From positions 1-6,518 of the forward strand of contig JAAXUL010000465.1 in NCBI GenBank assembly GCA_013336035.1: DNA of 6,518 bases. The letters run 5' to 3'. This document shows, in pieces, positions 1-5,468 of the stretch (positions are counted from its first letter, which is position 1; every line of letters begins with the position of its first letter). The translations under genes were made by a program, and so were the position numbers. The stretch is from Chloroflexales bacterium. GTDB lineage: Bacteria; Chloroflexota; Chloroflexia; Chloroflexales; Chloroflexaceae. A model generated the notes under the pieces. The model was not told the origin of the DNA. It ran no database searches and saw nothing but the letters and a program-made list of their open reading frames with translations.

Positions 1-159
1 GGGATCAGCAGCGGGGCGGCGGCCTGGGCGGCCCTCACGGTGGCGCGCCGGCCGGAGAATGCCGGCAAGCTGATCGTCTTCGTCGTGCCGAGCAACGGCG
101 AGCGCTACCTCAGCACGGTGCTCTTCGCCGACCAGGAGGATGGGCACGTCAGCGTTTAG
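1..159 (+). CDS. cysK: Cysteine synthase (O-acetylserine sulfhydrylase), C-terminal fragment
   Basis: This is the last 52 codons of a gene that begins before the window; it ends at TAG 157-159. The enzyme is a cytoplasmic PLP enzyme that makes cysteine from O-acetylserine and sulfide. The fragment begins with GISSGAA, the C-terminal motif whose serine contacts the PLP ring in known structures (family knowledge). It continues through RRPENAGKLIV to the hallmark near-C-terminal motif GERYLSTVLF. This pattern is typical of CysK/CysM and fits the usual end of the family, so the C-terminus looks intact. A hairpin terminator follows within 30 bases, so the gene is probably not cotranscribed with the cluster downstream. 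CysK, CysM and cystathionine beta-synthase-like members cannot be told apart firmly from this piece, though ERYLSTVLF favours CysK. Confidence 0.9.
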   Translation, partial: GISSGAAAWAALTVARRPENAGKLIVFVVPSNGERYLSTVLFADQEDGHVSV

Positions 160-186
160 CGCGTGGTAACGCGCGGGGACCGTTCT

Positions 187-209
187 ATGGGAGGGCATTG
201 CCCTCCCAT
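187..209 (+). terminator. Hairpin terminator after the cysteine synthase gene
   Basis: A perfect 10-bp stem (187-196 pairing with 200-209) closes a 3-base ATT loop. The stem is GC-rich (ATGGGAGGGC / GCCCTCCCAT). It is followed by a short, interrupted T stretch (TTTGTCATCTCTC). It lies 27 bases after the stop codon of the cysteine synthase gene, the usual place for an intrinsic terminator. The T tract is weak, so termination may be partial. Because the stem is perfect, the hairpin also forms in transcripts from the minus strand. Confidence 0.75.
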
Positions 210-212
210 TTG

Positions 213-275
213 TCATCTCTCCGCCAGCAGCTGGATCAGCGTGACGCTGACGCTGACGATCAGGCTGTTCAGGTA
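213..275 (-). pseudogene. Possible remnant of a sugar-type ABC permease gene
   Basis: Read on the minus strand from 275 to the TGA at 215-213, this stretch encodes about 20 residues containing NSLIVSVSVTLIQLL. That closely resembles the first core transmembrane segment of MalG/UgpE-type sugar ABC permeases, where a (Y/F)xNSLIV(A/S)xSxTL pattern is common. Upstream in the same frame there is no start codon with a ribosome binding site and no further permease similarity that I can recognise. The segment ends abruptly in a stop codon. The simplest reading is a decayed fragment left by an old rearrangement. It is short enough that chance similarity of a hydrophobic stretch cannot be excluded. Confidence 0.3.
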
Positions 276-279
276 CGCA

Positions 280-302
280 CATGGTCGGTGCAGCTGACCA
301 TG
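280..302. repeat. Inverted repeat CATGGTC / GACCATG
   Basis: A perfect 7-bp inverted repeat (280-286 and 296-302) is separated by 9 bases, which can themselves add a few weaker pairs. It sits about 20 bases upstream of the predicted -35 box of the catabolic cluster. That position would suit an activator or repressor site. No T tract follows, so it is not a convincing terminator. The function is unknown. Confidence 0.35.
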
Positions 303-322
303 GGGCCAGGCGGATGTGGCAT

Positions 323-351
323 TTGCGATCGAGGCCTGGCTATAGTATAAT
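323..351 (+). promoter_or_regulatory. Sigma70-type promoter for the catabolic/transport cluster
   Basis: A perfect -10 box TATAAT lies at 346-351. TTGCGA at 323-328 matches four of six bases of the -35 consensus TTGACA, with the optimal 17-base spacer. The surroundings at 341-370 are strikingly AT-rich compared with the rest of the window, which supports a melting region. Transcription would start near 358, leaving a leader of about 80 bases before the GTG start at 439. It is the only clear promoter seen for the five genes that follow. Confidence 0.7.
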
Positions 352-368
352 ATCTTACGCGATAATAT
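347..368 (+). repeat. Direct repeat ATAATAT overlapping the -10 box
   Basis: ATAATAT occurs at 347-353 and again at 362-368, a 15-base period. The first copy overlaps the -10 box and the second lies just past the expected start of transcription. A pair like this could bind a repressor, or the second copy could be a second -10 element. It could equally be simple AT-rich sequence. No regulator gene is visible in the window. Confidence 0.3.
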
Positions 369-423
369 TCAGTATTTCACGGCGATCTGCGCGCTACCCA
401 TGCTACTAGCCCCACCCTCAGGC

Positions 424-431
424 AGAAAGAG
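424..431 (+). promoter_or_regulatory. Shine-Dalgarno that favours the GTG start at 439
   Basis: AGAAAGAG ends 7 bases before GTG 439-441. The alternative ATG at 400 has no purine-rich sequence in front of it (preceding bases GCGCGCTACCC). The 13 residues it would add (MLLAPPSGRK...) have no counterpart in the lyase family. The match to consensus is only moderate. Confidence 0.5.
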
Positions 432-438
432 CTGCTCC

Positions 439-1983
439 GTGTCGCTCACCCTCACTGGTCACGATCTCACCATTGCCGCCGTCGAGCAGGTCGCCTTCGG
501 GCGCATGCCGGTGGTCGCACCTCCCGATGTCCGTACGCGGATCAGCCATGCGCGCCAGATTGTGGAGCGCTGCAGCGCCCAGACCGTGCCGATCTATGGG
601 CTCAACACCGGGCTGGGTGCCCTCAAGGATGTGTTCATCGCCCCGGAAGAGGTTGGCGAGTTCCAGCGCAATATCCTGCTGAGCCACGCGGTCGGGGTGG
701 GGGCCGAGTATCCTGAGCCGGTTGTGCGCGCGATGCTGTTCATCCGGCTCAACGGGATGGCGCGCGGCGGCTCGGGGGTCCAGCTGGCGGTCTTCGACAC
801 GCTCCTGGCAATGCTCAACGCCGGGATCCACCCGGTGGTGCGCGCCGACGGCTCACTTGGGATGGGCGAGATGGCGCCGATGGCCCAGCTGGCCCTGCCG
901 CTGATCGGGTGCGGCCAGGTGAGCTACCAGGGCCAGCGGCTGTCGGCGGCGGAGGCATTTGCCCGCGCCGGCCTCGCGCCGGTCGCGCTTGGCCCCAAGG
1001 ATGCGATGGGCATTATCAATGTCAACAGCGTGTCCCTCGCCCAGGGCGCGCTGGTGCTGTGCGAGGCCTGGCGGCTGCTGGAGTGCGCCGACCTTGCCGC
1101 CGCGCTCAGCTTGGAAGGCTTTCAAGGGAATACGAGCCCGCTCGACCCGCGCACCCACGCCGCGCGCCCGCTTGTCGGCCAGGCCCACGCCGCCGCCCGC
1201 CAGCGCTCGCTGCTGCGCGGCAGCAGCCTGTGGCGACGCTCCGGCCGGGCCGTGCAGGACCCGCTGAGCTACCGCTGTAGCGCACAGGTCCACGGGGCCT
1301 GCGCCGACGCGCTGAGCTACACGCAGACGATCCTTGAGACCGAGCTGAACGCTGCCGCCGACACTCCGCTCGTGCTGCCCGACAGCGGTGAGATGCTCGT
1401 GACCGGCAACTTTAACCTTACCGGCCTGGCCCTGGCCTTCGATATGCTCGCGATCGCGATGGGCCAGCTGGCCGGCCTCGCGACCAGCCGCATGCTGCGC
1501 CTGATGAGCCCCCAGCTCACCGGGCTGCCGTCGCAGCTGACCACGAGGCCAGGTGTGCAGGTCGGCTTCGGCATGCTCCAGAAGATCGTCAGCGCCCTGA
1601 ACGCCCAGGTGAGCTTCAACGCCACCCCGACCTCGCTCTCGTTCGTGCCGGTGGCAAACGGCATCGAGGACCACGCCACCCACGCGCAGCTCGGCGTCGC
1701 CCGCGTCGAGCACAGTATCGCGACGTGCTGGCGTATCCTGGCGATCGAGCTGCTCGCCGCGGCGCAGGCGGTCGATCTCCATGGTGACCTGGTGCTCGGC
1801 GCGGGCACGGGCACGGCCTACGCCGTGCTGCGCTCGGTGTCACCCTTTCTCGCGGCGGACCGCTATCTCCCGCCCGAGATTGACGCCATCGTTGAGCTGC
1901 TCACCTCCGGCGCCCTGCAGGCAGCGGTTGCCGCCACCGAGGAGACGCTCCCTGACGTTATGCCGCTGGCCCGCGCCAGCTGA
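439..1983 (+). CDS. MIO-less histidine ammonia-lyase homologue, probable (S-methyl-)ergothionase
   Basis: A 514-residue cytoplasmic protein of the aromatic amino acid lyase family, matching the usual 500-515 residues when started at GTG 439. ATG 400 is an alternative giving 527. Residue numbers below count from ATG 400. Conserved family landmarks are YGLNTGLG (Tyr66, the catalytic-base tyrosine position), LLSHAVGVG (His96), RLNGMARGGSG (116-126), IIN (Asn207), QDPLSYRC (Arg292), GNFN (336-339) and IEDH (Glu423). The key Ala-Ser-Gly triad that cyclises to the MIO cofactor is missing: GSVGASGDLAP is replaced by GSLGMGEMAP (151-160), one residue shorter with no Ser. NGTQ is changed to NVNS and the usual Tyr of DPYSLR to Leu. 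An ordinary ammonia lyase should not work without MIO. Ergothionase is a homologue known to eliminate trimethylamine by acid/base catalysis. With the downstream genes this suggests elimination of trimethylamine from ergothioneine or S-methyl-ergothioneine. Hercynine is an alternative substrate. Family is certain; substrate is inferred. Confidence 0.85.
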   Translation: MSLTLTGHDLTIAAVEQVAFGRMPVVAPPDVRTRISHARQIVERCSAQTVPIYGLNTGLGALKDVFIAPEEVGEFQRNILLSHAVGVGAEYPEPVVRAMLFIRLNGMARGGSGVQLAVFDTLLAMLNAGIHPVVRADGSLGMGEMAPMAQLALPLIGCGQVSYQGQRLSAAEAFARAGLAPVALGPKDAMGIINVNSVSLAQGALVLCEAWRLLECADLAAALSLEGFQGNTSPLDPRTHAARPLVGQAHAAARQRSLLRGSSLWRRSGRAVQDPLSYRCSAQVHGACADALSYTQTILETELNAAADTPLVLPDSGEMLVTGNFNLTGLALAFDMLAIAMGQLAGLATSRMLRLMSPQLTGLPSQLTTRPGVQVGFGMLQKIVSALNAQVSFNATPTSLSFVPVANGIEDHATHAQLGVARVEHSIATCWRILAIELLAAAQAVDLHGDLVLGAGTGTAYAVLRSVSPFLAADRYLPPEIDAIVELLTSGALQAAVAATEETLPDVMPLARAS

Positions 1984-1995
1984 AAGGGCGGGCAC

Positions 1996-3639
1996 ATGAG
2001 CACACGTCCGGTGATCGCCCAGCGGGGCGACACATTGCGCTGTCGGGGCTGGCGCCAGGAGGGCCTGCTGCGGCTCCTGGAGAACGTGCTGGAGGTTGGC
2101 GAGCGCCCTGAGGACCTGGTGGTGTACGCCGCGATCGGCAAGGCCGCCCGCGACTGGCCGAGCTATCACACGATTGTCGCTACGCTCAAGCGGCTGGGCG
2201 ACGATGAGACGCTGGTGATCCAGTCGGGCAAGCCGATCGGGGTCTTCAAGACCCACCCCCTGGCGCCAATTGTGGTGATGGCAAACACCAATCTGGTCGG
2301 GCGCTGGGCCACCCCTGAGCACTTCTACGAGCTGGAGCGCCGCGGCCTGATCATGTGGGGCGGCCTGACGGCGGGCGACTGGCAGTACATCGGCTCTCAG
2401 GGTGTCATCCAGGGCACCTACGAGATCCTGGCCCAGGTCGCGCGCGAGCACTTCGGTGGCGAGCTGCGCGGTCGCCTGGTGCTGAGCGCCGGGCTGGGCG
2501 GGATGGGCAGCGCCCAGCCGCTCGCGGCGCGCATGGCCGGCGCGGTGATGCTAGTGGTCGAGGTGGACCCTGAGCGCGCGCTGCAGCGGGTCGCAAGCGG
2601 GTGGTGCGACAGCGTGGCCGAGGATCTCGACGAGGCCCTGGCGCGCTGCCGGGCGGCCCAGGTGCGGGGCGAGCCCTCCGCCGTGGCGCTGATCGGCAAC
2701 GCCGCCGAGGTCTACCCGGAGCTGGCGCGGCGCGGGGTCACCCCCGACGTGGTGACCGACCAGACCAGCGCCCACGATGCGCGCTACGGCTATGTCCCCC
2801 CCGGCCTGAGCCCAGATCAGGTCGTTGAGCTGCGCGAGCGCGATCCGGCCGAGCTGGAGCGCCAATCAATCGCCGCGATCGCCGCCCAGGTCGAGGCCAT
2901 GCTCGCCTTCAAGGATCGTGGGGCCGTCGTCTTCGATAACGGCAATAACATCCGCATCCAGGCGACCCGCGGCGGCGTGGCGCGCGCCTTCGAGATCGAT
3001 ATCTTCACCGAGCGCTACCTGCGCCCCCTGTTCTGCCAGGGCATCGGCCCCTTCCGCTGGATCGCGCTCAGCGGCGAGCCCGACGATATTGCCCTGATCG
3101 ACGACCTGGCCCTGGCCAGCTTCCCCGCCAACGCGCTGGTGCAGAACTGGATCCCGCTCGCCCGGCAGCACATCCCCTTCCAGGGGCTGCCCGCTCGCAT
3201 CGCCTGGCTTGGGCACGGCGAGCGCACTCGCCTCGGTCTGCTGGTGAACGCCGCGGTGCGCGACGGGCGCTTGCGCGGGCCGGTCGCCTTCACCCGCGAC
3301 CATCTCGACGCGGCCTCGATGGCGCATCCCTACATCGGTACTGAGAAGATGCGCGACGGCAGCGACGCGGTGAGCGACTGGCCCCTGCTTAACGCCATGC
3401 TTAACTGCGCCGCGATGGCCGACCTGGTCGCCATCCACTCGGGCGGGGGCGGCTACAGCGGCTATATGACCAGCAGCGGCGTGACGCTGATCGCCGACGG
3501 CTCGCCAGAGGCCGAGTATCGGCTGCAGCACGTCCTCGACGCCGATACGGGGCTGGGCGTGCTCCGCTACGCCGACGCCGGCTATGGCCTGGCCCGCCAG
3601 GCCGCCCGCGATGCTGATCTCGACGCCCTGAATCTGTGA
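1996..3639 (+). CDS. Urocanase-family protein, probable (S-methyl-)thiourocanate hydratase
   Basis: A 547-residue cytoplasmic NAD-dependent urocanase homologue, close to the family's roughly 555. AAGGG at 1984-1988 lies 7 bases before the ATG, and the gap to the lyase gene is 12 bases. Landmarks in order are VVYAAIGKAARDW (42-54), QSGKPIGVFKTH (76-87), TAGDWQYIGSQGVIQGTYE (125-143), the nucleotide-binding SAGLGGMG (164-171), GNAAE (234-238), TDQTSAHD (254-261), FDNGNNIR (313-320), LFCQGIGPFRW (345-355), FQGLPARIAW (395-404), RDHLD (434-438) and DGSDAVSDWPLLNA (454-467). Several strict urocanase positions differ. The signature FQGLPARIC, whose Cys is Cys410 of Pseudomonas putida urocanase, has Ala403. 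FDYGNNIR has Asn for Tyr, FCRG is FCQG, and HHGGGVG is HSGGGGY (481-487). The fold and NAD binding appear intact while the substrate side of the pocket is altered. This fits a hydratase acting on thiourocanate or S-methyl-thiourocanate. Activity on plain urocanate is not excluded. Confidence 0.87.
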   Translation: MSTRPVIAQRGDTLRCRGWRQEGLLRLLENVLEVGERPEDLVVYAAIGKAARDWPSYHTIVATLKRLGDDETLVIQSGKPIGVFKTHPLAPIVVMANTNLVGRWATPEHFYELERRGLIMWGGLTAGDWQYIGSQGVIQGTYEILAQVAREHFGGELRGRLVLSAGLGGMGSAQPLAARMAGAVMLVVEVDPERALQRVASGWCDSVAEDLDEALARCRAAQVRGEPSAVALIGNAAEVYPELARRGVTPDVVTDQTSAHDARYGYVPPGLSPDQVVELRERDPAELERQSIAAIAAQVEAMLAFKDRGAVVFDNGNNIRIQATRGGVARAFEIDIFTERYLRPLFCQGIGPFRWIALSGEPDDIALIDDLALASFPANALVQNWIPLARQHIPFQGLPARIAWLGHGERTRLGLLVNAAVRDGRLRGPVAFTRDHLDAASMAHPYIGTEKMRDGSDAVSDWPLLNAMLNCAAMADLVAIHSGGGGYSGYMTSSGVTLIADGSPEAEYRLQHVLDADTGLGVLRYADAGYGLARQAARDADLDALNL

Positions 3640-3653
3640 GCGCCTGGCGCGCT

Positions 3654-3659
3654 GAGGAG
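3654..3659 (+). promoter_or_regulatory. Strong Shine-Dalgarno that fixes the start at 3666
   Basis: GAGGAG ends 6 bases before ATG 3666, an almost ideal ribosome binding site. The in-frame GTG at 3636, which overlaps the stop codon of the preceding gene, has no such site and would add only ten residues without family similarity. Confidence 0.7.
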
Positions 3660-3665
3660 CACTCG

Positions 3666-4754
3666 ATGCGTCTGCTGACCCACGCTGATGTTCGCGCGGC
3701 CTGTCTCGGCGGCGGTGTGCTGGCCGCCGGCGGCGGCGGCTGGCTCGACCACGGCCTGCGCAACGGCGCCACCGCGATCAACCTGGGCCGCCCCACGCTG
3801 GCCAGCATCGATGAGATTCCCGCTGACGGGGTGATCGTGACGGTCACGGCCATCGGCGCGCCGGGCGCGCCCGACTGGCAGATGTACCCCCGCGACTATA
3901 TCCGCGCCCTCGAGCTGCTGATCGCGGCCCTGGGCAAGCCGATCGCCGGGGTGATGACAGCCCAGAATGGCTACTCGACCTCGATCAACGGCTGGCTCCA
4001 GTCGGCGATGCTCGGCATCCCGGTGATCGACGCCGCCGGCGATGTGCGTGCGCACCCCACCGGCAACATGGGCTCGATGGGGCTGACCAGGCTGGCGGGC
4101 TACGAGACGATCCAGGCGGTGGCCGGCGGCAACCGCGACCAGGGCGCCTACCTGGAGGTGGTCGCCCGCGGCGATGTGACGCGCACCGCGCATATTCTGC
4201 GCGCCGCCTCGGTCCAGTCGGGCGGGTTCATCGCCGCGGCGCGCAACCCCATCCCGGCCAGCTATGTGCGCGAGCACGGGGCGCTGGGCGCCATCTCGCT
4301 GGCGATCCGGCTCGGCGAGGCGATGATCGCCGCGGAGCCGCAGGGCGGCGCGGCCGTGATCGCCGCGATCACCGGCACCCTGCGCGGGCGCATTCTGGGC
4401 ACGGGGCCAGTGACTGAGGCCAGCCTGGAGACGCGCGGCAGCTACGATCACGCGCGCTTTGTCGTCGGCGCCAGCCCGCACCCCTTGACCGTCTATGTGC
4501 TCAATGAGCATATGGCGGTGGACGGCGGCGGCGAGCGGCTGAGCACCTTCCCCGATGTGATCGCCCTGCTCGATCTGGCCAGCGGCCAGCCGGTCGCGGT
4601 CAAAGATACGCGGCTGGGGCAGGCGGTGGCGGTGCTGGCCGTTGATCGCAGCGTCATCCCGCTCGCCAGCGGCGTGACCGACCCGCAGGTGTACCCCGAG
4701 GTGGAGGCGCTGATGGGCATCCCGCTGGCGCAGTATCTCGCGCCCGCCCTGTAG
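3666..4754 (+). CDS. DUF917 / S-Me-THD family protein, probable (S-methyl-)thiohydantoin desulfurase
   Basis: A 362-residue protein with no signal peptide, near the usual length for DUF917 proteins. The N-terminal domain starts LLTHADVRAACLGGGVLAAGGGG (3-25), the glycine-rich opening typical of the family. It contains DAAGDVRAHPTGNMGSMG (122-139), matching the conserved DxxGxxRAxP motif. The second domain carries the family-like GRILGTGPVTEASLETRGSY (231-250) and ends with DRSVIPLASGVTDPQVYPEV (327-346). DUF917 was renamed from work on S-methyl-thiohydantoin desulfurase (recalled family knowledge). The family also occurs beside hydantoinases as poorly characterised subunits. Following a MIO-less lyase and an altered urocanase, its likely job is hydrolytic removal of sulfide or methanethiol from the thiohydantoin propionate, leaving a hydantoin. 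It begins 26 bases after the urocanase homologue and ends 30 bases before the permease start. Family assignment is good; the reaction is inferred from context. Confidence 0.75.
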   Translation: MRLLTHADVRAACLGGGVLAAGGGGWLDHGLRNGATAINLGRPTLASIDEIPADGVIVTVTAIGAPGAPDWQMYPRDYIRALELLIAALGKPIAGVMTAQNGYSTSINGWLQSAMLGIPVIDAAGDVRAHPTGNMGSMGLTRLAGYETIQAVAGGNRDQGAYLEVVARGDVTRTAHILRAASVQSGGFIAAARNPIPASYVREHGALGAISLAIRLGEAMIAAEPQGGAAVIAAITGTLRGRILGTGPVTEASLETRGSYDHARFVVGASPHPLTVYVLNEHMAVDGGGERLSTFPDVIALLDLASGQPVAVKDTRLGQAVAVLAVDRSVIPLASGVTDPQVYPEVEALMGIPLAQYLAPAL

Positions 4755-4759
4755 CGGGC
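4742..4759 (+). repeat. Small stem-loop over the stop codon between catabolic and transport genes
   Basis: GCCCGC at 4742-4747 pairs perfectly with GCGGGC at 4754-4759 around a 6-base loop that includes most of the TAG stop codon. No T tract follows, so it is unlikely to terminate. It might mark an RNA processing or stability boundary between enzyme and transporter genes. In such GC-rich sequence it could also be chance. Confidence 0.25.
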
Positions 4760-4771
4760 ATAGAGTTCAGT

Positions 4772-4776
4772 GAGGG
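4772..4776 (+). promoter_or_regulatory. Shine-Dalgarno that favours the ATG start at 4785
   Basis: GAGGG ends 8 bases before ATG 4785. The upstream GTG codons at 4770 and 4776 are in frame, but the first has only a weak purine stretch before it and the second lies at the edge of this site. Confidence 0.5.
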
Positions 4777-4784
4777 TGACGGGG

Positions 4785-5441
4785 ATGATCGAGCTGTTGC
4801 GTGAAACCTACGCCTATTTTCTCGCCAACCAGGCGCGCTTCTGGACCGAGCTGAGCCGGCACCTGGTCTTGAGCGGCAGCGCCCTGGCGATCAGCCTGCT
4901 GATCTGCGTTCCCCTGGGCATCTGGGCGGCACGCCATGCTGCTGCCGGCCAGTATGTGATCAATGTCGTGGGCACGCTGCGCCTGATCCCCAGCCTGGCG
5001 ATCCTCTTTCTGGCCCTGCCCTACCTTGGCACGGGCTTCGGGCCGGCCCTGATCGCCCTGACCGTGCTGGCCCTGCCGCCGGTGCTGATCAATGTCTATG
5101 CCGGCCTCCAGGGCGTGGAGCGCGCCGTGGTCGAGGCGGCGCGCGGGATGGGGATGGCCACGCGCCAGCAGCTGCTCCAGGTGGAGCTGCCGCTGGCCCT
5201 GCCGGCCATCATCGCCGGCGTGCGGACCGCCGCGGTGGAGGTTGTCGCAAGCGCCTCGCTAGCTGCGTTCATCGGCGCCGGGGGGCTTGGCATCTTCGTC
5301 ACGCGCGGCTTCGCCCTCTTTGAGCCGCGCATTATGCTGGTCGGCGCGATCCCGATCGCGGTGCTGGCGCTGCTGAGTGAGCTGATCCTCGGCCTGATCG
5401 AGCGGTGGGTCTCACCGCAGCGCCTGGGCCGCGAATCATAG
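4785..5441 (+). CDS. Betaine/osmoprotectant-type ABC transporter permease (OpuBB/ProW-like), probable (S-methyl-)ergothioneine importer
   Basis: A 218-residue inner-membrane permease; starting at GTG 4770 would give 223. After a short amphipathic N-terminus (MIELLRETYAYFL) there are about five to six hydrophobic segments. From ATG 4785 these are roughly residues 28-48, 57-80, 86-106, 138-165 and 182-204. The cytoplasmic coupling loop with the EAA motif (EAARGMGMATRQQLLQVELP, 117-136) is clear. The region LRLIPSLAILFLALP is the characteristic early part of OpuB/OpuC/ProW-family permeases. The length matches the short single-domain OpuBB/OpuCB type. It should work with the binding lipoprotein that follows, 27 bases downstream, and with an ATPase that is not in the window. 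The OpuB/EgtU family includes ergothioneine importers, which fits the catabolic genes upstream. Choline, glycine betaine or carnitine transport cannot be ruled out from sequence. Confidence 0.88.
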   Translation: MIELLRETYAYFLANQARFWTELSRHLVLSGSALAISLLICVPLGIWAARHAAAGQYVINVVGTLRLIPSLAILFLALPYLGTGFGPALIALTVLALPPVLINVYAGLQGVERAVVEAARGMGMATRQQLLQVELPLALPAIIAGVRTAAVEVVASASLAAFIGAGGLGIFVTRGFALFEPRIMLVGAIPIAVLALLSELILGLIERWVSPQRLGRES

Positions 5442-5456
5442 ACAGATGCCCTGGAT

Positions 5457-5465
5457 AGAGGAGGA
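5457..5465 (+). promoter_or_regulatory. Strong Shine-Dalgarno of the binding-protein gene
   Basis: AGAGGAGGA, nearly full complementarity to the 16S rRNA 3' end, ends 3 bases before ATG 5469; its GGAG core lies about 6 bases from the start. It is the strongest ribosome binding site in the cluster, as expected for a binding protein made in excess over its permease. Confidence 0.7.
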
Positions 5466-5468
5466 CCG

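Noticed and set aside
241..258. GACGCT short tandem repeat
   Set aside because: Only about two and a half copies; it corresponds to the Val-Ser-Val-Ser part of the minus-strand permease-like remnant and needs no separate explanation.
400..438. N-terminal extension of the lyase from ATG 400
   Set aside because: No ribosome binding site precedes it and the 13 residues are unlike the family start; GTG 439 with AGAAAGAG fits better. It remains possible.
352..438. Riboswitch or attenuator in the leader of the cluster
   Set aside because: The leader of about 80 bases shows no long stem, terminator with T run or recognisable riboswitch core.
853..1782. 309-codon open frame on the minus strand inside the lyase gene
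   Set aside because: Shadow of the coding strand in GC-rich DNA. Its translation resembles no known family, and the plus-strand frame shows clear family motifs throughout.
2866..3531. 221-codon minus-strand open frame within the urocanase homologue
   Set aside because: It lies wholly over conserved urocanase motifs and its own translation has no recognisable domain.
439..3639. Ordinary hutH-hutU histidine utilisation pair
   Set aside because: The lyase lacks the MIO triad and the urocanase lacks its signature Cys. No hutI, hutG or hutF is present in the window; instead DUF917 and betaine-transport genes follow.
3582..4511. 309-codon open frame on the minus strand across the urocanase/DUF917 junction
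   Set aside because: Shadow frame with a low-complexity His/Arg/Ala/Gly composition and no recognisable motif; it overlaps two genes supported by conserved motifs.
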